NCBI GenBank assembly: GCA_038868075.1
Contig: JAWBXB010000007.1
Location: 1-64,000 of the forward strand
Reading direction: 5' to 3'
Length of the DNA: 64,000 nt
DNA from: Candidatus Bathyarchaeia archaeon
GTDB taxonomy: Archaea > Thermoproteota > Bathyarchaeia > Bathyarchaeales > DTEX01
The position numbers were made by a program, and so were the translations under genes. Below, piece by piece: positions 9,088 to 17,937 of this stretch. The notes beneath the pieces are model-generated. The model saw only the letters and a program-made list of their open reading frames with translations, was not told the DNA's origin and searched no databases. How positions within the stretch are numbered: position 1 is the first letter of the stretch; every line of letters begins with the position of its first letter.

Positions 9088-10155
9088 ATGAAAGTTGATG
9101 ATAGGCAACTAATAGGAGGATTCATCAATTTTTACTTGGGGCACTCAGAAAATAAGTATATTAGATGGGCTGCCTCATCTGGCGGGATTGTCACAAGCAT
9201 CCTAATGTTCATGCTGAAGGAGAGAATGATAGATGGAGCTTTAGTTGTGGGTATGGAGGGTTTAAAACCTAAACCATTTATAGCAAGAGAGCCGGAAGAT
9301 TTGGTTATGGCTATGGGCTCAAAATACTTGCCTATTTCACTCAGCGCAGAATTCAGAGAATTATTAAAGTCTAAAGGCAAATACGCTGTTGTCGGGCTTC
9401 CATGTCACATTAGGCTAATAAGAAGATTCATGGCGAAGCCTAAGGATGCGCATGAGCGCATAATATTACTTCTAGGGCTCTTCTGCTGCAGGGTCATAAG
9501 CCCCTTAGGTTTTAGAGTACTATTATATAAGTTAAATGTTAAGGAGAAAGAAGTTGAAGAGTTTAGATTTAGGGGTTACGGATGGCCTGGCAAACTCTGC
9601 ATAAACCTCACTAGTGGAAGAAGAATTTCAATGCCATTCTTTAGTTATTGGCGCCCGCTATATTCTACATATTTTTTTACACCCAGAGCATGCATGTTCT
9701 GTTCTGATATGACGAATGAGGAAGCCGACATATCTATTGGTGATGCATGGCTGCCAAAAATAATAAGGAAGGATAATTTAGGCTCATCAATAATTATATC
9801 TAGGACAGATAAAGCTGAGAAAATCCTTCAGGAAGCTCAAGCTAAGGGTTTTATTAAGCTGACTAAAATAGAGGGAAGAGAAGTTATTAAAGCACAATGG
9901 CGCCCAATATTCTTTAAGAAGATAACGCTACCACTACGCTTAACATTAATTAGACGTAAAAAGCATAGCACCATGACAAGTTCAATGGGATTATTTTTCA
10001 GTTTCATCTGCGCCTTACTCCAAATAGCAAATATAAAATTTTCTGAATCACATATAGGGGCGCATATCATAGAGAAATTACCCTTCAAACTACTGTTATT
10101 TTACGCAACTTTCCACGCAATGCTTGAATATTTATCGTGGAGGATCATCATATGA
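9088..10155 (+). CDS. Coenzyme F420 hydrogenase/dehydrogenase beta-subunit-like (FrhB-like) protein
   Basis: 355 residues. It shows the FrhB family features AASSGGIVTSILMF near residue 30, GLPCHIRLIR, a Cys pair in LFCCRV, and CMFCSDMTNEEADISIGDAW near residue 205. The N-terminal two-cluster ferredoxin domain of some relatives is absent. In FrhB these regions bind FAD, F420 and a [4Fe-4S] cluster. The stop overlaps the next start as ATGA, pairing it tightly with a polysaccharide pyruvyl transferase. The same pair is common in bacterial exopolysaccharide clusters, so a redox step on a sugar or glycan is more likely than hydrogen metabolism. Confidence 0.8.
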   Translation: MKVDDRQLIGGFINFYLGHSENKYIRWAASSGGIVTSILMFMLKERMIDGALVVGMEGLKPKPFIAREPEDLVMAMGSKYLPISLSAEFRELLKSKGKYAVVGLPCHIRLIRRFMAKPKDAHERIILLLGLFCCRVISPLGFRVLLYKLNVKEKEVEEFRFRGYGWPGKLCINLTSGRRISMPFFSYWRPLYSTYFFTPRACMFCSDMTNEEADISIGDAWLPKIIRKDNLGSSIIISRTDKAEKILQEAQAKGFIKLTKIEGREVIKAQWRPIFFKKITLPLRLTLIRRKKHSTMTSSMGLFFSFICALLQIANIKFSESHIGAHIIEKLPFKLLLFYATFHAMLEYLSWRIII

Positions 10156-11381
10156 AAGTCCATATAATCGGCAATATTAATCCATTAAACAATGGCTGGA
10201 GAATTCTACTTATAAGTGTCACAAGTTTCTTGTCAAAGAAAATTCCCAATATAGAGTTCACGAAAGAGTCCATCTTCCCGCAAATAGACGAAAAAATAAA
10301 TCCTATGTGTAAATGCACTATGACGATGAAGTCTTCCATAACGCTTTTAATCAGCACATTTGTGAGAGCTCTTCTCTGGAGATTCTTTAAATTGTTGAAA
10401 CTTGAGGTAACGGCTATATTTAACGAATCATTAAGGCAATATTATGAAGCTGACGTAATCATAGATTTAAGTGGAGACGGCTTATGTCCCCCTCAAAGTA
10501 AAAGCCGCTGGTATTCTTTTGCAAAGATTCTCTTCAAACTTGCGAATTTAACATCGATTCTCATAGCCATTATCCTAGACAAAAAAGTAGTATTGTATTC
10601 AATTTCTATTGGGAACTTGGGAATACTGACCCCTCTAGCTAAGATAGTCCTAGATAATGTTAAAATTATCGTTGTTAGAGACTATGAATCCTTGGAATAT
10701 TTGAGGAAAATCAAAGTCACCAAACCTATAATGTATTTTGCTCCGGATGCAGCTTTCAGCATGCAATTAAATAAGAAAACTTTTGAGGATAAAGACGAGC
10801 CAATTATTGGTTTTAACCTTAGTACTGAAGCCATCTGGCATTTTCATAATATTAAATTTGAGCATTTCGCCAAGATTACGGGCTCTATAATTGATTATCT
10901 TTCTAAGAACCTCGGCGCAAAAATAGTATTAATTCCCTTCTCCTTAGGCGGACCGTTTAAGCATGATGATGATAGAATAATTCTTAGTGAAGTGCTTAAG
11001 TACACAACTGGAAATAATGTTTCCCTTCTGAAAGGTGATGATTTATCATCAATAATTAGCGCTATATCTAAATGTGATATGCTAGTAACCATGCGCATGC
11101 ACCCTGCTATAGTTTCTCTCCTATACGGGATTCCGACGCTAATAATATCACATAGCCCTAAATTTCATGGATTGGTAAGGTTAATTGGGTTTAATGATTT
11201 ACTCTATACTTCTCTTCAAATAGATTACGAGTCTTTGAAAAATAAAATTTTGCATCTCTGGGAGAACAGGCATGTTATCCGCACCTCTATTGAGGATAAA
11301 GTTAATTTCTTGGCGTCGTCAAGTATTGATGGTTTAGAAAGAATGGCATCAATGCTGTGTGAAATATCTAAGCAGCACTAA
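10152..11381 (+). CDS. Polysaccharide pyruvyl transferase family protein (CsaB/WcaK-like)
   Basis: About 409 residues. The ATG at 10152 lies in an ATGA overlap with the upstream stop and has GGAGG (10138-10142) at good spacing; a GTG at 10137 is less likely. Features of the family are DLSGDG (the D-x-x-G-x-G region), VRDYESLEYL, FAPDAAF, a central IIGFNLS strand, and MRMHPAIVSLLYGIPTL near the C-terminus, where substrate phosphoenolpyruvate is handled in relatives. The family adds ketal-linked pyruvate to sugars, giving negative charge to surface glycans. It forms a two-gene unit with the FrhB-like gene. Confidence 0.85.
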   Translation: MKVHIIGNINPLNNGWRILLISVTSFLSKKIPNIEFTKESIFPQIDEKINPMCKCTMTMKSSITLLISTFVRALLWRFFKLLKLEVTAIFNESLRQYYEADVIIDLSGDGLCPPQSKSRWYSFAKILFKLANLTSILIAIILDKKVVLYSISIGNLGILTPLAKIVLDNVKIIVVRDYESLEYLRKIKVTKPIMYFAPDAAFSMQLNKKTFEDKDEPIIGFNLSTEAIWHFHNIKFEHFAKITGSIIDYLSKNLGAKIVLIPFSLGGPFKHDDDRIILSEVLKYTTGNNVSLLKGDDLSSIISAISKCDMLVTMRMHPAIVSLLYGIPTLIISHSPKFHGLVRLIGFNDLLYTSLQIDYESLKNKILHLWENRHVIRTSIEDKVNFLASSSIDGLERMASMLCEISKQH

Positions 11382-11401
11382 AATAATGATATTTTCTTAA
11401 A

Positions 11402-12571
11402 TTAATTTTTAATCAAGGCATCCCTAAAAAGATTAATATGTTGCTCTGCAACTTTATCCCAAACCCTATCCCTGAATTTCTTACCTAAATTTTTTCCAAT
11501 CTTCCTTCTGAAATTTACATCACTAACCAGTAGAAAGAGTACATCAGCCAACTTTTTCGGATTATTAAATTCAACCATAACGCAATCCTTCCCATCTTCG
11601 AGGTCAGCCTTAAACTTTGGTACTTTACTGCACACAATTGGTTTCCCATACATCGCTACCCTCGCTAAGGACCCACTTGCCTCAAAATAATAGCTTCCTA
11701 ATGATGGGAGCACAATTATCTTACTCTCCCAAATCAACTTATCCAAGGTTTCTTCATCGATGAAACCTGTGAAAATAACATTTTTCACATTCTCATACAA
11801 TAATCTTCTCTTTAGTAATTTAATATATTCCCCGTCATCGTGAGCATGTTTTCCACCAACAATTATTAAAGTAGATTTTGGATACTGCGTTGAGAATATT
11901 TTGAAGGCTTCAATCAGATACTCAATTCCCTTCTGCTTCCTAAGGAAGCCTAAAGACAATATTTTGATCCCCTCCTCTTTTGAGACCCCTCTACATTTCT
12001 TCGCCTTCTCTTTTACACCATGAGGTATAACAAATATTTTCCAATGATCCCTATGCAGTGAATAGAAATCTATCAGCGCTCTCTTCATTAAATTGTTGTG
12101 CACAATGATCTTGTCGGAAAGATTTACTATAGACCTCGTTAAAAGTAAAATTATTACTCTAGCTATGAAGTTTAAAATAGCATTCTCATACAATCTAGGC
12201 TTCCATCCGATCACAGTATGCATGGTTACTATAAGCGGTTTCCTGGTTAAACGCAAAATAAAAAGTAATAGCGGAAATAGTAGTGGAGAAATCTTATCAC
12301 CATAGAGAAACCATCCATGCTGTAAATGAATAACATCAGGTTTCTCCATCATTATCTCTCTGAAAATTTTAAAGGGATAGGCGATACTTCCCCTTCTCCA
12401 GCACCTTACTATCTTACAATTTCCTACCTCAGAATCTCTTTTAGTAAAATTAATAATATTCGCTAAAACTTTAACTTCAATTCTCCTACCAATATGATCA
12501 TATAATTGGGCGGAGTAAAAAGATATACCGTCTTGATGAGGTGGCCACGTTGTAATAGCGCACATTTTCAA
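11402..12571 (-). CDS. GT4 family glycosyltransferase
   Basis: About 389 residues with a GT-B fold. The N-terminus, MCAITTWPPHQDGIS, is the glycine-containing donor/acceptor loop of GT4 enzymes. The C-terminal half has LSLGFLRKQKGIEYLIEAF, VGGKHAHDD and the E-containing SLGSYYFEASGSLARVAMYGKPIV region, where the usual second Glu is not obvious. TTG 12571 fits an AGGTG nine bases upstream; a GTG at 12583 would overlap the upstream DUF2079 gene by eight bases. It is co-directional with that gene and likely in one operon. Substrate unknown. Confidence 0.83.
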   Translation of the reverse strand: MKMCAITTWPPHQDGISFYSAQLYDHIGRRIEVKVLANIINFTKRDSEVGNCKIVRCWRRGSIAYPFKIFREIMMEKPDVIHLQHGWFLYGDKISPLLFPLLLFILRLTRKPLIVTMHTVIGWKPRLYENAILNFIARVIILLLTRSIVNLSDKIIVHNNLMKRALIDFYSLHRDHWKIFVIPHGVKEKAKKCRGVSKEEGIKILSLGFLRKQKGIEYLIEAFKIFSTQYPKSTLIIVGGKHAHDDGEYIKLLKRRLLYENVKNVIFTGFIDEETLDKLIWESKIIVLPSLGSYYFEASGSLARVAMYGKPIVCSKVPKFKADLEDGKDCVMVEFNNPKKLADVLFLLVSDVNFRRKIGKNLGKKFRDRVWDKVAEQHINLFRDALIKN

Positions 12572-12575
12572 TTTT

Positions 12576-14498
12576 TCACGCACCTGAAACTTGAATTACA
12601 CTCAACTGTTGAAAGTAGATGTCTGTAGAATTGCCTACATAAACAGCTATTTCTATAGGCATAGACTTCTTAATATTAAAACTGAAACTTAAACTATTCC
12701 ATTTATCAATCAATAGAGAACTGCCAGAAAATTCTACGACTAAAATTTTAACTTCCCCAGGTCTAGTTCTTACTTCAAATCTAACAGCCATCCCTGAAAT
12801 TGAAGATGAAGTCATTAAATATGCGGTGACATTATATCTGCCAGGCGGCAGATATTTAAGTGGAGTTCTGAAGAATAGTGTAGATTGGCTACCAGCTCTA
12901 TGAGCAAGGACACTTATTGACGTAGTTCCATTTTTTATTGAAATTACTTTTCCAGCAGAATCTACAACATCGTAAATCCCGTAATTGAAGGATACCCCGC
13001 TAAACTTGACAGTTCCATTATATCCTTTCTTATAGAGTAAGACCCCCTTCATATTTAAAACTATGCCATAATCATCACTAATCTCTACATCGCACCATCT
13101 CGGCGCTATATGAGCAGGTCTTGGAAGAATAACATCGTACCACCATGAATAAATATTAATGAGCACATAATCCACTCCATCAACAAAATATGGATAAACC
13201 TCGAGTCTATTACATATGTGTGGATAAACATCAGGCATTATAGATACTGACGCATTAGGCGGGATTTCAGATAAAGCTAACCATATAGCATCATTTGATT
13301 CACTGAACTTAAATTGTATTCCATAGGGGATTAGGAAAGCAGATATAAATAATGCTATTGTCATCATCGCGATGATGCGGTGCATGATATTAGCATTTAG
13401 ATTAACCAGCCGCTTTAAGCCATCTGCAGCAGACAAGAAGATAAATGGTGAAACAAATGCTGGATATTGAGTTTCAATGGAGTAATAGAGCGGATTTATC
13501 GAGAGGAGGCTCGCAGTAAGCCACGGCAGAGTCATTATTAACGCTAATGGTTCAAGAAGTGATATGAAAGCAACTGGACTGAGAAGAGCAACAACATATG
13601 AAAACTTTTTAGGTCCATCATTAAATAGGGCGCTTAATGCTTTAACGGGATTAGTTAAAATATTAAATATTATTTCTTTGGGACTACTTCCCAAATTCCC
13701 CCATTCCCACTTTGTGGTCAGCGCAGTTGGATTGAAATATGTTATTACCGTGCTTGCTAAAACGAACCATAAAATCCCCGTTAATAAAAGAATACATGAG
13801 AAAAACATGTTTTGGTTTATTCTTTTTCGCTTTAAATCCCTCAAATTTTCTTTCAAATTCGTTAGAAAAACATATAATGCTAGTGATGCGATTATCATGG
13901 ATACAAATTCATTAACCATTAAAGCCAAAAGGACAAATATATATGCATGAATAAACTTTTTCCTCCTCAAATAATATAGGGCAAAGAGAAATAATGCTGG
14001 TAGAAAAGACAGCATATCAAAGTTTGATATTGGAGCAATCATTGGCGGATAAACTAGGTATGTGGCTGCAAAAAATACTATAAGTTTTCTGCTTATAATT
14101 CTATTTTCACACAGAATCCAGTAGAGGGGGATAAGTCCGGTGGAAATAGCTACTGGTCGGAGTACCAGTAATATAACAGGATTCTGATAAAGTGCATAAA
14201 TTGGCACAAGAAGAAATAAAAAGGGTGTAAAGTGTATACCAAAAAGGCTTCTTGAGGGGTTTCCAATGGCCTCAACCGTATAGTATAGTAGTTTTCCATA
14301 GTTAAGTGTGCTATATAGGGCTTGAGCATAAATCCCCAAGTCCCATGCATTTGTATAAAATGTGTTATGACTTATTATTGCCAAAATAGAAACGACAGCA
14401 ACATATATTGCCGCCATGATAAAGAGGAGAAAATAATCTAGGCGACTCCATAATTTTTTCTTGAGATTCCTAAATACGCCCCTCAAGAGTGTATACAT
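12576..14498 (-). CDS. DUF2079 polytopic membrane protein with C-terminal beta domain
   Basis: 640 residues. The first helix (about 22-42) is followed by FYTNAWDLGIYAQ (AWDLG at 51-55), FGIHFTPFLFLLVPIYALY and APISNFDMLSF, equivalent to the HFxP and NWxDF signatures of its paralogues. About ten membrane segments are present. The outer tail has one beta module with YLPPGRYNVTAYL; the aromatic YGPY of the other copies is not conserved. The stop lies just before the GT4 start, suggesting one transcript. Role as for the other DUF2079 proteins: probable polyprenyl-sugar-dependent transferase or related surface glycan function, unproven. Confidence 0.83.
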   Translation of the reverse strand: MYTLLRGVFRNLKKKLWSRLDYFLLFIMAAIYVAVVSILAIISHNTFYTNAWDLGIYAQALYSTLNYGKLLYYTVEAIGNPSRSLFGIHFTPFLFLLVPIYALYQNPVILLVLRPVAISTGLIPLYWILCENRIISRKLIVFFAATYLVYPPMIAPISNFDMLSFLPALFLFALYYLRRKKFIHAYIFVLLALMVNEFVSMIIASLALYVFLTNLKENLRDLKRKRINQNMFFSCILLLTGILWFVLASTVITYFNPTALTTKWEWGNLGSSPKEIIFNILTNPVKALSALFNDGPKKFSYVVALLSPVAFISLLEPLALIMTLPWLTASLLSINPLYYSIETQYPAFVSPFIFLSAADGLKRLVNLNANIMHRIIAMMTIALFISAFLIPYGIQFKFSESNDAIWLALSEIPPNASVSIMPDVYPHICNRLEVYPYFVDGVDYVLINIYSWWYDVILPRPAHIAPRWCDVEISDDYGIVLNMKGVLLYKKGYNGTVKFSGVSFNYGIYDVVDSAGKVISIKNGTTSISVLAHRAGSQSTLFFRTPLKYLPPGRYNVTAYLMTSSSISGMAVRFEVRTRPGEVKILVVEFSGSSLLIDKWNSLSFSFNIKKSMPIEIAVYVGNSTDIYFQQLSVIQVSGA

Positions 14499-14548
14499 TG
14501 CTCTTCACTAATCTACTATGAAAAGCAAAGATAAGTCTTTACTTAAAT

Positions 14549-15646
14549 TCATATCACATTAAACAGATTCAATAGATTCAACCATTTCTTAACGTAAATT
14601 TCTCTATCAAAAGCCTTAGCTGCTTCAATACAGCGTTTCCTGATTTCACTAGGATAACCATTTCTCCATATCTCCACAGCCTTCTTTATAATGCTTTCAT
14701 CATCGCTCGCAAGCCATCCGCTCTCACCATCAACTATGTATTCTCCAGGACCTTGCACATCATATGTCAATGTTGGTGTTCCGCACGCCATACTTTCAAT
14801 GGGAATGTATCCAAAAGGCTCATGTGTAAATGGGAATAATGTAAATAAAGCATTCGAGTATAAATTAACGAGTTCGCTGATTGATACTCTTCCTAGAAAC
14901 TCAATATTTGGGTTTTTAAGAACACTTTTATCAATAAATGAGGTTTTTGAGCCGAAAGCCTTAATTTTAACATTTAGATCCGCAACTCTCTTTACAACCG
15001 AAAACTTTGTTTCCTTCCCAAAATATGTTAAGACATAATCTCCCGACGGATTTCCCGTCGAAGGACGAAATATTTTCCTATCTAATGGCGGATATATGAT
15101 ATCATGTACTTTTAGTCCAAACTTAGAGTACATACTGGCACAAAATTTCGAATTCGCAATTATGAAAGATGAAAAACTATGCGCCCTCTTAATGCTCTTT
15201 CCATCAAAATACTCAAAAAGAGGCTTCAAAAAACGGTACATGATTTTTAAACTTAGTGAAAACTGATTGGAAATATCTCTTAAAGCTATAGAGGGTGGAC
15301 CCTGGAGATACCAGAAAATCGAGGGCAGAAAGATGACATGTGAAAAATTAATCGTTACTGGAGAGCTATTTTTAACGCGTCTGGAATTTAAGTTAAAAAA
15401 TGCTTCATAAATCCATGTTTCAAGCCATAATAGTGAAGAATCAGATGCGCTTGAAAAATGTCTTATATTCAAATTAATTGTTTTAATGCCTTCCCCATTC
15501 ATTTCAGATTCGGCTCTCGGTAGAATTATCGGTGAAATTATGATTACATCGTATCCCATGTCAACTAAGTCCTTAGCCAAGTAAACAGCAGGTCGGACTG
15601 ATCCCTCTAAAGAGGTTATTATATCACATAACATTTGTATACTCAA
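14549..15646 (-). CDS. GT4 family glycosyltransferase
   Basis: 365 residues. The N-terminus is short, ending its first strand at ITSLEGSVRPAVYLAKDLVDMGYDV, a usual GT4 acceptor-domain start. The C-terminal domain has TYFGKETKFSVVKRVADLN, GRVSISELVNLY and FPFTHEPFGYIPIESMACGTPTLTY, with both Glu residues of the E-x7-E motif. The TTG start is supported by GGAGG seven bases upstream. It is the last gene of the minus-strand glycan block, followed upstream by a 315-bp gap holding a probable small RNA. Substrate unknown. Confidence 0.83.
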   Translation of the reverse strand: MSIQMLCDIITSLEGSVRPAVYLAKDLVDMGYDVIIISPIILPRAESEMNGEGIKTINLNIRHFSSASDSSLLWLETWIYEAFFNLNSRRVKNSSPVTINFSHVIFLPSIFWYLQGPPSIALRDISNQFSLSLKIMYRFLKPLFEYFDGKSIKRAHSFSSFIIANSKFCASMYSKFGLKVHDIIYPPLDRKIFRPSTGNPSGDYVLTYFGKETKFSVVKRVADLNVKIKAFGSKTSFIDKSVLKNPNIEFLGRVSISELVNLYSNALFTLFPFTHEPFGYIPIESMACGTPTLTYDVQGPGEYIVDGESGWLASDDESIIKKAVEIWRNGYPSEIRKRCIEAAKAFDREIYVKKWLNLLNLFNVI

Positions 15647-15765
15647 ACGCTATCCTCCGGCGTCTAAGTATGAGCATGCGGATATTCCTCTATTTCTTGA
15701 TTTTTCTTATAAATTTTAATATTTTTTTCAACGGTTCCGGGATTGTCATGATGTAAGGGGAATAG

Positions 15766-15775
15766 TTAAATATTA
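15766..15775 (+). promoter_or_regulatory. TATA-like box for the C/D-box RNA candidate
   Basis: TTAAATATTA is centred about 25 bases upstream of the predicted 5' end of the small RNA at 15792-15797, the normal archaeal TATA-to-start distance. A purine-rich GGGGAATAG just upstream could serve as a BRE. Confidence 0.5.
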
Positions 15776-15791
15776 GGTTCTGGTAGCTTTA

Positions 15792-15862
15792 CTTTGAATG
15801 AGGAAGCCGTCCCAGACTGACCCCTATTAAGGTGGATGAAGATCTCACGACAGTCTGAAAAG
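15792..15862 (+). ncRNA. Probable C/D-box guide RNA targeting 23S rRNA
   Basis: Seen in order: a short closing stem (CTTT 15792-15795 with AAAG 15859-15862); box C as ATGAGGA (15798-15804, one mismatch to RUGAUGA); a 12-nt spacer; box D' CTGA (15817-15820); a C'-like GGATGAAG (15834-15841); a 13-nt spacer; box D CTGA (15855-15858). The spacing fits archaeal sRNAs. The D guide contains TCTCACGAC, complementary to the near-universal 23S stretch GUCGUGAGA around the peptidyl-transferase centre (about 2592-2600, E. coli numbering from memory). The fifth-base rule would place 2'-O-methylation near U2593. I found no target for the D' guide. A TATA box lies at the right distance upstream. Confidence 0.6.
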
Positions 15863-15865
15863 ACT

Positions 15866-15892
15866 TTTCCTATAGTTTTATAAAATAGGAAA
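15866..15892 (+). other. 8-bp hairpin between the small RNA and rpl12
   Basis: TTTCCTAT and ATAGGAAA form a perfect stem with an 11-nt AT-rich loop. It follows the C/D RNA and precedes L12. It could be part of the 3' processing or termination region of the small RNA, or simply AT-rich spacer. A second TATA-like tract (AAAATATTTAATAA, 15930-15943) about 26 bases before the L12 ATG suggests L12 has its own near-leaderless start, so the hairpin would lie outside that mRNA. Confidence 0.35.
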
Positions 15893-15961
15893 CTTTAAGT
15901 AGTAGATCTACCATGTTCAAAGAAGCGAATAAAATATTTAATAAGGGATGGTGGTGTCTAA

Positions 15962-16285
15962 ATGGAATATATTTACGCTGCAATGCTACTTCATAGAGCT
16001 GGTAAACCCATAGATGAAGAAAACCTAACTAGGGTTCTTCATGCAGCAGGTGTAAACGTTGATCCAATAAGGGTTAAAGCTTTAGTGGCAGCTCTCTCAG
16101 AAATAAATATTGACGAAGCTATAAAGTCTGCACCAGCTTTCATGCCGATGGCGGTTTCAGCGCCCGTGACACCAGCCGTCTCGGCTGCTCCAGCAGTGGA
16201 GGAGAAGCCAAAGAAAGAGGAGAAGAAGGTTGAGGAAGAAAGGGAGGAGGAAGCCTTAGAGGGGCTTGCAGCCCTCTTCGGATAA
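15962..16285 (+). CDS. rpl12: Large ribosomal subunit stalk protein P1 (L12 of archaea)
   Basis: 107 residues, the usual length. The N-terminal helical dimerisation domain starts [15 protein letters not shown]. An Ala/Pro-rich hinge follows, then a charged [14 protein letters not shown] segment and the factor-binding tail EGLAALFG, variant of the archaeal G-L-x-x-L-F-G end. The protein recruits translation factors to the ribosome via L10. The rest of the usual L11-L1-L10-L12 operon is not next to it, so it is transcribed alone; a TATA-like tract about 26 bases upstream fits a near-leaderless mRNA, though a GGTGGTG purine stretch also precedes the ATG. Confidence 0.95.
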   Translation: MEYIYAAMLLHRAGKPIDEENLTRVLHAAGVNVDPIRVKALVAALSEINIDEAIKSAPAFMPMAVSAPVTPAVSAAPAVEEKPKKEEKKVEEEREEEALEGLAALFG

Positions 16286-16302
16286 AAACGCTGAATTTAT
16301 TT

Positions 16303-17820
16303 TTATCCCTTGTGAAGCACATATACATTCATATAATCTTCATCGACTGTTGCCTGATAACCAGCTCTTTTGATTTCTTCCATTGATAACCTAAGCCAAA
16401 AACCAAATGATCCGCTGGCAGTGTTATCTGGATCTAGGGAGCTTATTCCATCGTAACCAACTCTTTTCGCAACCTCAAGTAAAATATGTTTCGCAGCCCA
16501 GTAATCCAAGGCAACTGGATCGGTGCTTGCAGCAATTATATTAACTCTTATTGCCTCATCATAGCGCGTGCTTGGCCCGCCGCGCGGTTTCGCATTAACC
16601 CATATCGCATCAATGATGTTTAGTACTAGAAATCTTGACTCAACCATCTGAGTCCCCATTCCACCAGAACCTACAGTATCATGTGCTCTCGCACCAAACA
16701 TAGATGTGAGTTTATCGGATACGACTCCCATGTAGTGCTTCACACATGCTGTAACACCATATATGCTGTGAGTTTTTAAAACAGGGAAATTTATAACTTT
16801 TAATTTTTCGCTGCTATAAGTTCTGTTTCCTGGATTCCATACACCATATTTAAAGCTTATATAGGTACCAAATGCTGTTTTAAATTTCGGATAGGAAACC
16901 ATTATTCCAGTTTTAGGATTCCTGGTTGTATTAATTACGTATCCGTCTTCCATATCCCCCTCGGAGTATTCGTTAACCCTCTTTGTAGTTATCCTATCCC
17001 AAAGATATGCTGAGACCTTATACCCTTTACTGGCGAAAAATTCTACGACACTCTGAAACGACTGCGATGTATTTTCAGCATTATTTTTGCTCCAACTGAA
17101 ACTTCCACCGGTACCAGCTGAGCCATACTGAGCTTGCCCATTATCTGCCACAATAATTTCGCCGATAAAGCCATCTGGATGATTAAGTATTGCTTGGATA
17201 AGTGCCTTAACAAGATCGGTGTTTGTCCCGCCTCTCTCATCCCATTGGCTATTAACCTTTATTATCACAACATCATCCCTGGCAATTAGCCCATTTGGGC
17301 CTTTATTTGTCCCGTTTTCATAGGACTTGTAAAATGGTAGACCATGCTGACCCATAAGATCAATTAACTTTTGAATTCCATCATCATCACCCCTAGTACC
17401 GTTAACAACAAAGATGCTTGAGGCTGGCTCGAACTTAGCTAGTTTACCAGTTATTATAAGACCTATTTCCCTCACTTCTCTTCTTCTCATAATCTCATAT
17501 GATCCCCATAAGGATATTGAAACAACTACTATTATAATTAGCATTAATATTGAAGTCATCCTTCTTGAACCGGGTCTTTTTAATTTTAGGATCTTTAAAG
17601 ATAGGGAGTGTAGGAAGGGAATAACGTATATTGTTAGCCATAGATAGCTATTTGCTAAAGCCGCTCTCTGGCATGGATAAGTTATTCTAGAGGGCTTTGT
17701 TCCAGTTCTATAGATGAACCATAAAAAGCTTAATAGTCCTATTATAAATGGGCTATGATACAGATCCCGGAGTTTTTTGTATGCATGAAGAAATCTTTTG
17801 CGAATCTTCAAAATATGCAT
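16303..17820 (-). CDS. DUF362 domain protein with N-terminal membrane segments
   Basis: 505 residues. Two hydrophobic segments at the N-terminus (about 24-40 and 52-70) are separated by TKPSRITYPCQRAA, a sequence typical of DUF362 proteins. A third (about 89-106) precedes the main domain. The DUF362 core shows VVIKVNSQWDERGGTNTDLV, FPVLKTHSIYGVTACVKHYMG and ASTDPVALDYWAAKHIL, the family's conserved K-T-H and D-P-V-A-x-D signatures. The biochemical role is unknown; some relatives carry ferredoxin domains, this one does not. It converges with rpl12 and diverges from mre11. Confidence 0.85.
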   Translation of the reverse strand: MHILKIRKRFLHAYKKLRDLYHSPFIIGLLSFLWFIYRTGTKPSRITYPCQRAALANSYLWLTIYVIPFLHSLSLKILKLKRPGSRRMTSILMLIIIVVVSISLWGSYEIMRRREVREIGLIITGKLAKFEPASSIFVVNGTRGDDDGIQKLIDLMGQHGLPFYKSYENGTNKGPNGLIARDDVVIIKVNSQWDERGGTNTDLVKALIQAILNHPDGFIGEIIVADNGQAQYGSAGTGGSFSWSKNNAENTSQSFQSVVEFFASKGYKVSAYLWDRITTKRVNEYSEGDMEDGYVINTTRNPKTGIMVSYPKFKTAFGTYISFKYGVWNPGNRTYSSEKLKVINFPVLKTHSIYGVTACVKHYMGVVSDKLTSMFGARAHDTVGSGGMGTQMVESRFLVLNIIDAIWVNAKPRGGPSTRYDEAIRVNIIAASTDPVALDYWAAKHILLEVAKRVGYDGISSLDPDNTASGSFGFWLRLSMEEIKRAGYQATVDEDYMNVYVLHKG

Positions 17821-17937
17821 CCTCTCGAAGATCCTTTAAATCTATATTATAAACGGTAATAAATGTTTTTCAGCATTATCTTATCATGAAGTTTATCAGA
17901 TTTGGGCTGCAATTATTTGAGGAGGAGAGCTGTTAAT

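Noticed and set aside
15814-15857. Inverted repeat CAGACTG/CAGTCTG as a ribosomal-protein mRNA leader or attenuator
   Set aside because: The halves coincide with the D' and D boxes and a guide of the C/D RNA, and the L12 promoter appears to lie downstream of it.
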